NCBI GenBank assembly: GCA_963573305.1
Contig: OY754329.1
Location: 131,861,422 to 131,925,421, forward strand
Length of the DNA: 64,000 nucleotides
From: Pyrrhosoma nymphula
Lineage: Eukaryota > Arthropoda > Insecta > Odonata > Coenagrionidae
Direction of reading: 5' to 3'
The first letter of the stretch is position 1. Every line of letters begins with the position of its first letter. This document shows, one piece after another, positions 57,451-64,000 of the stretch. The notes under the pieces were generated by a model. That model was not told the DNA's origin. It worked only from the letters and a program-made list of their open reading frames with translations, and did not search any database. Position numbers and translations under genes: made by a program.

Positions 57451-60400
57451 CTTTTGTGAATCCAATTCAATTAAATTAAATAACTTCCTTTTTTATCTTT
57501 TATTTTTATTTTCATAATCATTCGTTACTTGTTCGAAATTTTGCTAATTAGTTATAAGCTTCCTCCTTTCTCGCAAACAACACTGCTACTCCTCAGTGAC
57601 CCCTACACTCGACAGTCACCGGTTGTGGAGAGTACCGCTCTCCGGGACGGTCGAGAAAATCACGCCTTCGGCGCGGAGATAATTACGTGCAGACTAGTCT
57701 ACCTAAGAAATCACCAGTGGCTGATCTGGCTTATGAGTTAAAATGCATCCACTATTAGATGCGGTTGAGTGAGGAACGGAAAGAGACCAATGGCTCTAAC
57801 CCTGGCGTGTGCAACCTTGTATAGAAGAGAAGCCATAATTGTGACAAATGGGAAGTTAGATTCGTCTCAAATTCCAGAAACTGAGAAATTGATTGCTTGA
57901 TTAGAACTTATAGTAATGATAACGCTTGAATGAGTTGTTCACAAAGGTACACATAGATTATTCAGTCAAATGTGACTATATTATTTCTGTTTTAATTCTG
58001 GAAATAAAATACGGAAAAAAAATAGTTTGCCACATTTCCATACACAGTTCGCAACATGAGGCGACTGTTCAACCAACATTGCTCTAACCCACGGACTTAG
58101 ATTATAAGCTCTAACCCCTAGAAATGTTTCTCGAGTGGAGCGAAAGGGATTGGTGAGGGCGAGGGGTAGCGTTACTCTGTTAGCTGACTGGTAACATTAT
58201 CATGATGCCAATTAGTGCGGATAAAGTTTTTAAAAATAATCATATTTAAGCGTATCAGGTTTAAATTTGTGGAAATACTTGATTTTTATTTCAAATAAAC
58301 GAAAATTGGTAAAATTTTGGTGTATTCTAACTGTGGTTTATAATATTGTGTGTGGAAATTTTACCAATTTTGTTTTATTTGAAATGGATTTCAAAATAAT
58401 GACAAAGGTATCAATGCTAACAAAACGAAGAGTAGTGAATTGTTTACCACCCATGTGAACTACAGTCCCTCCCTCTCCCAGCTTTACATTTATTAGGAAA
58501 TTTTTACAGTATTAAGATAGAAATCAGAATTTTAATGATTGATCGACTTGATGACAGTTTTTTTGGTAGAAATAACTTCAGCGAAGGCCTTAGGGCGCTG
58601 CTTCATTAGGTTAAATTCAGTTGTTTGATATTTCGCCGGCATTGCAAGCTGCATCTTCAGGAACCGTATGAAGATTCAGCCTACAATGGCGATAAAAGTT
58701 CTTACGGCTACACCAAGCCAAACAGAGCAGTTCCCGAAAACCTTCACTCAAGTTCATACTGCTCAGCGCCGCAAAAAGATACGTTAGTTTTTTTTTTAGT
58801 TCCAGAAAAAATATAACTGCGATCCAAAGGACGCAAAAGACCGCCGAGATCCGCAAAGGCACTTGCGCTCGTACTCGGAATACAAGCCAGAGGATGACAT
58901 CGAGGATGCTTAATTTATTGGCCATAATGTTGCGAAACCTATGGCGCAACGTCCACAGATCGAGTTGGCGTGAATGAACTCGGTTCATACTCCCCTGCGT
59001 GCACAGATGATGAATCCACGGTAACTTTAAAGGCTCGGAGAACTACACAGTAGAAGAGTACGCCTCCATGGCTGGCTGAAATAGTCAACGCAATGTTGAG
59101 GGATCTGGGTCTAATATTTTCAATGGATGAGTATGAATTTTCCGCTGTGAAATTCATGGATTTCCGCTCTCATCAGAAATTGACTGAGGTAGTAGTTTTC
59201 ATGTTTTTAAATAAATCATCTCCCCATAATGAGATATTTAAAGCGCCCCACAATGAATTCCAGAGGGAATATTTCGCCGACGATGGCTCGGTGGCCCAGT
59301 GGGTAGAATTTCGGACTACTAGCCCTGGTTCAAATCCGGATGGGACCTGTCACCACACCCTGCTAAATACTTGCCGCGCGATCCTTGGAGAATCATATGT
59401 TTTGTGGAAATCTTCTGGTTAATAATGTTGTCACAGGGGAGATGTGGTGGAACTTATGCATAACCATAAAAATAAATGCAATTTTCCACAGACGAATGTT
59501 TAATGCGACCGGTTTCGGGCTTGGAAATGATGAAAAACATCGAATCTGGTCGCATTAAACATTTATTAGGAGAAAATTGCAAAGAGTTTTTCATTCGTTA
59601 AATCGTCCCGTGTTTCAGGGAAAGAAACTGGCTCCCAACTCTCTCACGCCACTGTTGAGCCTTGGACTGGGTGAGCTCTACTCTCACCCATGAAACCTTC
59701 ATTCAATTTTATGAGACTCATTCATTTGGCCGAGACCCACAAAATATAGGTTTTAGTCAAAATATATTTCTCAACCCTTTAACCCCAAATGATAATGGAA
59801 CACGCAAATCCCCGAACTAATAGAACTCCTGATAAGAGCATCTGACAGATGCTAGTAGTTAATTTTCTCGCAACAAACGGTAGAACCATAGAGTTATTAA
59901 GGTACTTTTTAATTATAAGGTACTTTAAGGTACTAATTAATTATTTTATTGGCTTCTTAATGAAAGAACCTGAATGTAAATGGATCGTGGAACTCTGTGG
60001 ATTACTCAAATTGAAACTGAACTATTACTGAAATTCAAAATTATTCACCATTAAAGACTATACCCCTTTAAGACCTCACAATTAAGAGCAAAATTGTTGG
60101 TGGCTTGAATAGCCTCGAATGTGTCTCATTTCTGAGTTCTCAGTGATTTATAGGAGTAGCTAATTTGTGAAAACATTAGACCCTAATGTTTCATTGACAA
60201 TGCTGGAGAAAAACAAATAATTAGTATCGAGTTTATTCCCCAATCAATAACCGTAGTTCTTGTAGGCCTGCTGCTGGCATCATTCACAACTGTCATTTGA
60301 GTTAATAATTATACCTGCCAGTATTTGTGGGAGGGATAATTTTATTGCTAAATATAAAACAACAGAAGGAAAGGACAATGGAACCCCTAAGAGTAGAGAA

Positions 60401-62741
60401 CTCGTCTTCAGAATAGTCTTCCCGTCTCACGATCTCTTACGGAAATCAGTGTTCTTACGGTCACTCAATATGGCGGACAACTTTCACCCTGGCTTCACCT
60501 GAAATTCGTCACGCCACCTCTGTTGAACTATATACTCTAAGGGTAGAACGCAGACTAACCTCTATGAGCGAAGATATTTGCAACGCTGTTTTCAATCCTT
60601 TGCCTGCATCCGAAGGCATCCCTTTATAGCCCCAACTTTTCACCTACCTATTGTACATGGGAAAATCACCTCGGTGGAAATGACGTCTTCATGCGTGAAA
60701 ACACAGCTGAAGGCCGTTTTATACGATGAAAGATCGTGTACAAGCGAAAGTACGTGAGATTGTACGTTTGTCTCAACGAAATTAGAACAGGTTCTATTTC
60801 CCGTGCAAGTATTGAGAAATTCGCACAAGCGTTCACACAATTTGCCGCTTTACACGATACATTTTGCCTCATGCAAGAGTTCACGGAAGAGTTTGTACAA
60901 ACAAATGTACCGTGTAAAACAGCCTTAATGCCAAGATCATTATTGCCCCTTGCATCAAGCTGTCACAAAAATTTTCTTTATTCCAGTGCGTTTTACGTAA
61001 ATAGTTAATTCTTATGAGGTTCTGTGATCCGAATCACATCGACTCGAAATATCCAAACATTTTCATTTCCATGCCAAACAGAACAGCATCAGTGGATCAC
61101 ATAGAAATTTTCCACTCAATTGAATTTTTACCATGACGCGTTGCAAATCTTTATATTATTGAAGTGCATTATATTATGGCCGTAAAGACATTTGTATATG
61201 TATCATTATGCACTTAATAACGATGTAAAACATCGAAACGCGTCGTGAGTAAAACTTCAATACAGATAGGTACAGAATAGATGTCATTAAACAGTTTCAC
61301 ACATGAAACCCGAAACAGTGTCGCAGGACGTTATCAGATTCGATTCAAATGTTTCGCTTATCTTTATCACACAGTGATATAATTAGTAAGCTTCGTTTCA
61401 CTAGAGGAAAGGCAAACTCCAATTGATGTTTCTTTTGACCTCAAAGCGTAAACATTATCGTAATTCGTTCGCAGTGAAGGAATTTTTCTGAGTGAACGAT
61501 AATTTTAAGCGTTGCACTATTGCGTTCATTGCATTCAAGTGAGCTCATTTTTTCACTGATTAAGGATTCAAGAGTGCAGTAATTGCTTCTTAACGTTTAA
61601 TGATTTCCTCATATTCCTGAGAGTTCAAGTTCACACATTATGTAATAAGAGTTTGACGCATCGTAATCCAATTTTTAATGAATATCTCGTACATATTTAT
61701 TAATTAAAGCAGCTCATCTGGCCTTTTACGGCGGGTATACCAATAAGCAACAATGGAAGAAGAGAGACACCATGTCCTGTTTGATGAAAAAGCCACATAA
61801 CTGGGTTTGGAATCCGCGACCCCCGGATTAGTAGGCCAGGGCTTTACCCCACAGCCACGGTTTAAAGATAAAATATTTTCTTTGTGTACTATCTCATTTG
61901 GTTTGGATTTCAGATATTTTTAAATCTGTCAGATTCATCATTGCATCCGACATATCGCTAAAAACTTAAGGACTCGCAATAATTCGCATTTTTCCAAGAA
62001 CTGAAAAGAAGTAATCTACATCTACAAAATACCCTGCAAGCCACCTCAGGGGTGTGTGGCAGGGGGTGAGTAATCACCAACATTTAATGAATGAGGGTAA
62101 ATGTAGTAATGAGGGTATAAAAAGAAAAACCCTCGAATATCCTCTTTCTGTGAAGGCATGAATGCTTCTCTCGCTAATATGTACGACAGTATGAGAAAAA
62201 AATCAAACAAAAATTAGTTTTCCATACAAGTGAATACGAAGGATCTGGTGATATCCCGGCGAATTGTATGAGTGAATTCTTCCGGGTCATGAGCCTTCGA
62301 TTCCTGGCCCGGTTGGAAACCTGAGAAGATTTTACTCATGCTAGTAAAATATTTCCATTAAGGAAACCAGAAATGCTATTTTATACTTACCGTGAAAACG
62401 CGCCTTTTTATTGAATGCGATTCCTGATGACGTCAACGTTGTCAAGCGCGCACGTTTTTTGCATGGAATCTCATGATGAAGCAACCCCATTTGTCGAATA
62501 AATTTGGTCCTGTCTACCTAAGCACACGAGAACTTCACATAAATATATATTTTTGTAATGCATATCCTCCACTGTACCCAACAGGCATCTCCTCGAGCCG
62601 GATGTGACCAAACGTGCAACCGTAAGGCAGGCGGCACGGAATCCATGGTTCAGGCATATCACACGAAAATTGGAAGTAACTGAGCAGCCGGCTTACCACC
62701 GAGGACGGCATGGGGCGGGGGATGGGTGCGTCCAAGCCTGA
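44242..62741 (+). CDS. TSSK-like testis-specific serine/threonine kinase (4 exons, 309 aa)
   Basis: Exons 44242-44615, 44734-44941, 52723-52913 and 62585-62741 total 930 nt and join in frame (phases 2, 0, 2). The start context is ACAAGATGA. Kinase motifs: glycine loop GQGSYCKV (24-31), Lys49 in ACK, Glu68, HRDLKCEN (141-148), DFG (161-163), DTFCGSAAYAAPE (179-191), YDMWSMG (203-209) and KRATVRQAARNPW. The activation segment and DDTNIKKML are characteristic of the TSSK family, kinases expressed in late spermatids in vertebrates and testis in insects. The tail after the kinase domain is short (about 28 residues). Introns are 118 bp, 7.8 kb and 9.7 kb; intron 2 uses a GC donor. AATAAA lies 108 bp after the stop. 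Which TSSK subtype is not clear. Confidence 0.94.
44734..44941 (+). CDS. TSSK-like exon 2
   Basis: Residues 125-194: QLVSALQYLH, the catalytic loop, DFG and the activation segment to APEIIQ. Acceptor CATTTTAG. It must end at CAG|GCAAGG for the frame and the family sequence (IIQ|GMSYNP) to continue, making a GC donor. Confidence 0.92.
45079..45120 (+). pseudogene. Short relic of a TSSK-like exon inside intron 2
   Basis: CATCCAAACATAGCCACTGT repeats 44469-44488 of exon 1 with one change, and the similarity extends to about 42 bp including the preceding CTAAAAA-AATT. It reads KKIDHPNIATVH against LKIIKHPNIVTVH in exon 1. Either a fragmentary local duplication or debris of a paralogous kinase copy. 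Confidence 0.55.
45121..46820. other. Intron 2 of the kinase gene, proximal part
   Basis: Pyrimidine-rich unassigned repeats on the plus strand. A minus-strand tRNA-like SINE head is at 46075-46165. 45727-45790 (CATCAATCCGGAGATTGGTT) looks like a dispersed repeat. Confidence 0.45.
46075..46165 (-). repeat. tRNA-derived SINE head, minus
   Basis: On the minus strand, GAGGGCTTGGTAACCTCTTTG is followed about 40 bp later by CACTGGTTCAAATCCAAGT, a good Pol III B-box (GGTTCAAATCC). The A-box is degenerate. It cannot fold as a canonical tRNA. Confidence 0.5.
46821..47084. mobile_element. hAT-type MITE (264 bp) with 8-bp target duplication
   Basis: Ends CAGAGCCGTATTTACGG and, reverse-complemented, CAGGCCCGAATTTAGGA. 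Flanked by TCTACATC (46813-46820) and CCTACATC (47085-47092), matching at 7 of 8. Contains G-rich GGGCGGCA and GGGGGGGCAAC stretches. Confidence 0.85.
47093..48399. other. Kinase intron 2, unassigned repeats
   Basis: 47200-47265 has CGAGCTTTCGCCGACC and CTGCCGGCTTCGTCAGG, a recurring arthropod repeat motif. 48056-48307 is open on the minus strand (GTLEAVIDIEFRHELANAHA) but not recognised; it may belong to the adjacent LINE relic. Confidence 0.4.
48400..48790 (-). mobile_element. LINE reverse-transcriptase C-terminal relic
   Basis: Minus strand from about 48780: MVEKRGLRKENGKMLQAFEM, WV, stop, RRMEKVRWTGRTVNEEVL, then RWLEEVMRGERLLKG. This matches the typical end of RTE/jockey-type reverse transcriptases (AFEMWVWRRMEKISW pattern). 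Several stops. Confidence 0.7.
48898..49380 (+). mobile_element. PIF/Harbinger element 5' part with transposase N-terminus
   Basis: Begins GGCCGCGTTTACACTATGTA after a TAA, like PIF/Harbinger termini and their TWA targets. The frame from ATG 49065 gives SQRRRRRFWVRPSLAAR, then KYSATDLLRDLNAEFE and a stop. FKNILRMTSEDF follows in a shifted frame near 49272-49307. These are the conserved N-terminal blocks of Harbinger transposase. The DDE part and right end are not found; a LINE begins about 220 bp on. Confidence 0.78.
49600..51764 (+). mobile_element. Jockey/CR1-superfamily LINE, 5'-truncated, 3' end intact
   Basis: Begins in the linker between endonuclease and reverse transcriptase (FPSWFKPDTIHVLGNKNRAW, then LRRYSKFLIRRD). 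Continues through NVTPIHKIGPKNDVSNYRPI, LDAIYLDFSKAFDTLHHQLL and SGVPQGSVLGPYLFNLFIND; the catalytic FADD motif has become LLKTDNCKIYK. WKLNLNPGKCSIL follows, then a thumb/C-terminal part to about 51490. The 3' end is a short AAATA-type tail at 51743-51764. Frameshifts and stops (49840, 50205, 50450, 50965, 51340) make it inactive. Confidence 0.88.
51778..51834 (-). mobile_element. hAT-like terminus fragment
   Basis: On the minus strand, TAGGGATGGGCAAAAATACC begins a TIR of the kind seen in hAT elements and continues into ACCGGTATTCGG. No partner end was identified nearby. Confidence 0.45.
51953..52288 (+). repeat. tRNA-derived SINE, family A
   Basis: Head TGGGATAGGGTTAGCGTGGT with an A-box-like GTTAGCGTGGTCGCTAGAG, then B-box GGGTTCAAATTCC at 52006-52018. 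An unrelated body follows, then the tail TGTGTCCTAACAT...CTGCCACACACTC...GATGTAGATGAA, which is shared with the LINE ending at 55185. A second head of this family is at 63499. Confidence 0.85.
52432..52636. mobile_element. hAT-type MITE (205 bp) with perfect 8-bp target duplication
   Basis: TIR CAGCGGTTCCCAAACT at both ends (16 bp perfect), then GCGACCC/GGGTCGC-rich subterminal sequence. GCTTAATT occurs at 52424-52431 and 52637-52644. The insertion lies 86 bp before kinase exon 3, close to the region that holds the branch point and polypyrimidine tract. Confidence 0.95.
52723..52913 (+). CDS. TSSK-like exon 3
   Basis: Residues 195-257 and two bases of Trp258: GMSYNPKMYDMWSMGCILYI to SPGARRLIW. 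Acceptor TTTGTTTCAG, donor GTAAGAT. A hAT-type MITE ends only 86 bp upstream (78 bp from its target duplication). Confidence 0.93.
53710..53956 (+). repeat. tRNA-derived SINE, family B
   Basis: Head GTGGTGTGGCCAAGTGGGTA (A-box-like), B-box CGGGTTCAAACTCC at 53762-53775, conserved tail GGGGTGAGCTCTACCCTCAA and a GAGTGAGTGAGTG end. A diverged copy lies at 59285-59715. Confidence 0.85.
54572..55185 (+). mobile_element. 5'-truncated LINE inserted in the inverted repeat, AACCT target duplication
   Basis: Flanked by AACCT (54567-54571 and 55186-55190). The open frame encodes the last part of a non-LTR reverse transcriptase: WGTHIRNICGRALKKLGFVK, RFSDEKVKERCYFAIVRPHL, EYAASIWDP and NKIQRKAARFVKNCYGR, then LNELGWEPLETRRLRARLRL, to TAG at about 55081. 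About 105 bp of 3' tail follow (GTCCTAACACCCTCCGCCAC to TATGTAGATG). Intact frame over 165 codons, so relatively young. Confidence 0.92.
55738..55794. repeat. Local palindrome with 17-bp perfect arms
   Basis: AAAGCCCTAGATATGGA (55738-55754) and its exact reverse complement (55778-55794). The 23-bp loop contains a further copy of AGCCCTAGATAT. Present only in the right arm of the large inverted repeat, so it was added there. Confidence 0.93.
57252..57268. repeat. AT microsatellite
   Basis: Short AT run following an A-tract. Confidence 0.9.
57417..57447. repeat. AT microsatellite
   Basis: About 15 uninterrupted AT dinucleotides. Confidence 0.92.
58289..58384. repeat. Inverted repeat, 29-bp arms
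   Basis: 58289-58317 and 58356-58384 are reverse complements at 27 of 29 positions (TTTCAAATAAA...AATTGGTAAAATTT), with a 38-bp loop. Confidence 0.88.
59285..59715 (+). repeat. tRNA-derived SINE, family B, interrupted copy
   Basis: Head CGGTGGCCCAGTGGGTAGAA, B-box CTGGTTCAAATCCGGA at 59325-59340. The family tail (GGGTGAGCTCTACTCTCACC) appears only at 59669, after an inserted foldback and some unrelated sequence. Confidence 0.7.
59477..59581. repeat. 105-bp foldback inserted in the SINE
   Basis: TGCAATTTTC and GAAAATTGCA form the ends; inner arms AATGTTTAATGCGACC and GGTCGCATTAAACATT are exact complements. Short loop. Confidence 0.88.
59716..60710. other. Kinase intron 3, no recognised feature
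   Basis: AT-rich with short ORFs only. An ATGGCGGAC word near 60470 is YY1-like but isolated. Confidence 0.45.
60711..60926. mobile_element. Harbinger-like MITE (about 215 bp)
   Basis: Left end AGGCCGTTTTATACGAT; right end, reverse-complemented, AAGGCTGTTTTACACGGT. Resembles the GGCCGCGTTTACAC end at 48898. A clean target duplication is not seen. Confidence 0.65.
61785..61865 (-). repeat. tRNA-like SINE head, minus
   Basis: On the minus strand, CCGTGGCTGTGGGGTAAAGC is followed by CGCGGATTCCAAACCCAG, positioned like A- and B-boxes. Not a foldable tRNA gene. Confidence 0.5.
62014..62068 (-). repeat. LINE/SINE 3' tail fragment, minus
   Basis: Reverse complement CCTGCCACACACCCCTGAGG, TGGCTTGCAGGGTATTTTG and TAGATGTAGAT: the same tail as the LINE at 55185 and SINE at 52288. 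Confidence 0.75.
62585..62741 (+). CDS. TSSK-like exon 4 (C-terminus, stop)
   Basis: Completes Trp258, then HLLEPDVTKRATVRQAARNP and WFRHIT (subdomain XI Arg), a short Gly/Arg-rich tail and TGA at 62739-62741. Acceptor TGTACCCAACAG. Too short to be seen as an ORF; identified from the kinase family pattern. Confidence 0.9.
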
Positions 62742-62848
62742 TTGAAGGATACACTCTCTGTCTTGTGGAAGAAAAACTTCATGCTTCCCTTGATGTATTA
62801 TGGCCCGACGGTTGAATTGTAAGCACAGCTTTCATGCTTTTGAGTGAA

Positions 62849-62854
62849 AATAAA
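62849..62854 (+). terminator. Polyadenylation signal of the kinase gene
   Basis: AATAAA 108 bp after the stop codon at 62739-62741; the first canonical hexamer downstream. Confidence 0.65.
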
Positions 62855-63498
62855 CTGGAATGCTTCAAGGACCTACAATACTAATCTTCATTACACTTTT
62901 TATTCTCCAGATGTTTTTGTTGTAATACTCTACAGTCCATCCATTATGAAAGCGCAGTTAAGGCTCTCAGTATCTTTATAGGACTGACTTGTACCGGCGC
63001 ATATACCTAGACGTTTTAAATTTCACTGGTTTAAACCAGTTACTGGCCGGCGTAAAAGCGCTTACAATTAGTGTATTTTTCTAAGCACATCACTGAACTG
63101 CATACTGGCGGACGGTGTGTTTTATGCAAATGGTTATGTTGTATGCATGTGGTATCATACTCCCTTATGTGTAGAGATTTTTAATGAAGACACGCTTCCG
63201 GTGATCCGATAAATTAATAATTTAAAGTGATTCACAAATGAATATTTCTACCCATGGCTAAATAATAAGAGTAATTTGCTTTTAAGTTCTCTTATTACTG
63301 CCCTCTATCCGATTTTACTTTGAATATAATATCACTTAGCGACCACATCGAAACTCCAGTTTACGTCATACTATCGTTTCAGGAAGCTGTGAAACTTTCC
63401 CTGTAACCAACAGCACAAGTGGGCAAATTTCTGCGAAATTATTTAACGTCATTTCACGACCAAGACGCTTTAACGTCCGGCGGAGTTAATTGATGGGA
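62855..63498. other. Intergenic DNA after the kinase gene
   Basis: No gene or named repeat recognised. Confidence 0.5.
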
Positions 63499-63640
63499 TG
63501 GGATCCGGTTAGTGCGATGGCTAGAGTATTTGTTTCCCATCCCGAGGGCCCCTTTTTGGATCCCTGTGAGGTGAAGTGGGGGCTTCGTGGAGAACTATTC
63601 AAGTGTAGTATCTACTCCGGCCGTTGGATGAGCCGTCGAC
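63499..63640 (+). repeat. tRNA-derived SINE, family A, diverged copy
   Basis: TGGGATCCGGTTAGTGCGAT, then GGCTAGAGTATTTGTTTCCC, parallels the head at 51953. The B-box has decayed to TTTTGGATCCCTG. The 3' boundary is uncertain. Confidence 0.6.
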
Positions 63641-63960
63641 TGGGCGCCTATCGTTAAGGACGGGATTACGACCGACGTTTCCTGGCGTGATGGAGATAGA
63701 CGGTGGCGTACGCGAACTTTGGTGCTTGTGACTTAGTAGTACACATTACGATGGCCGGACGTTAACGTCGCCATCGACGGACAATGAGCGAACCTTGTCA
63801 AAGTAACTTTTCCGTTACGCTACGTTACCAGCAGCCAATCAGATGAGATCTTTTTTTCTATATTTACTAAATTTCGTTTCTAGATTGTCCATATTACTTT
63901 ATAACTGAGCAATGAAACATACTTATCCTTCTTAGAGCATTTTTTGGCAGTATTGTGAGC

Positions 63961-64000
63961 CAGTGGCGGATACATATGGGGGGCGCGCGCCCCCCCTTGC
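63961..64000 (+). mobile_element. hAT-like element left end, cut by window edge
   Basis: CAGTGGCGGATACATATGGG, then GGGCGCGCGCC, matches the common CAGTGGCGGA start of hAT-type MITEs. The right end is outside the window. Confidence 0.6.

Larger units (their letters stand above)
55976..58288. other. Kinase intron 3, unassigned
   Basis: Contains a 117-codon minus ORF (56254-56607) with no family match that I recognise, a GTAGTATGTAGATGTGGAG tail-like word near 56728, and AT microsatellites. Confidence 0.45.

Overview
This is nuclear DNA from an animal, most likely an arthropod (probably an insect). Two host genes are interrupted by long AT-rich introns with spliceosomal junctions. The rest is almost entirely transposable elements of kinds common in arthropod genomes: Helitron, P/THAP9, piggyBac, pogo/Tigger, PIF/Harbinger and hAT-type elements, CR1/Jockey/RTE-like LINEs and tRNA-derived SINEs. 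I see nothing prokaryotic, no rRNA, no canonical tRNA gene and no CRISPR array. The species assignment is inference.

Host genes. On the minus strand, five exons from 43434 down to 20506 encode a complete 310-residue mitochondrial carrier of the SLC25A34/35 type. Every exon joins in frame at GT-AG borders. On the plus strand, four exons from 44242 to 62741 encode a complete 309-residue protein kinase that looks like a testis-specific serine kinase (TSSK), with one apparent GC-AG intron and a polyadenylation signal at 62849. The two genes are divergent and share an 807-bp intergenic segment (43435-44241). Nothing suggests they work in one pathway.

Layout. 1-4440: GC-rich, frameshifted Helitron Rep/helicase relic with an upstream peptidase-like ORF. 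6440-11894: multi-exon P/THAP9-like transposase relic split by a complete piggyBac-type element (7410-9859) in a TTAA target. 12.9-16.2 kb: SINE, a second P-like fragment, a 101-bp tandem duplication and an RTE-like LINE relic. 20.5-43.4 kb: the carrier gene. Its 14.7-kb intron 4 holds a 2.7-kb terminal-inverted-repeat (TIR) element with another nested inside, and a pair of Tigger-type ends 10 kb apart that enclose a candidate solo LTR, a 99-bp-arm hairpin, a second P/THAP transposase and a broken Tigger transposase. Its intron 3 holds a CR1-like LINE with a PHD-finger and SGNH-esterase ORF1. Its intron 2 holds a TTAA-flanked MITE with twin palindromes. 44.2-62.7 kb: the kinase gene, with introns full of MITEs, SINEs, LINE relics and a 1.7-kb imperfect inverted repeat that was itself split by a LINE insertion.

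Several insertions can be bounded to the base by target-site duplications: piggyBac TTAA, the TTAA MITE, two hAT-type MITEs with 8-bp duplications, and a LINE with AACCT. This gives a partial relative chronology. No clear candidate for a wholly new biological system emerged. The most interesting signals are the shared twin-palindrome architecture of the two TTAA elements, two long hairpin-forming repeats inside host introns, and a SINE that shares its 3' tail with a LINE in the same intron.
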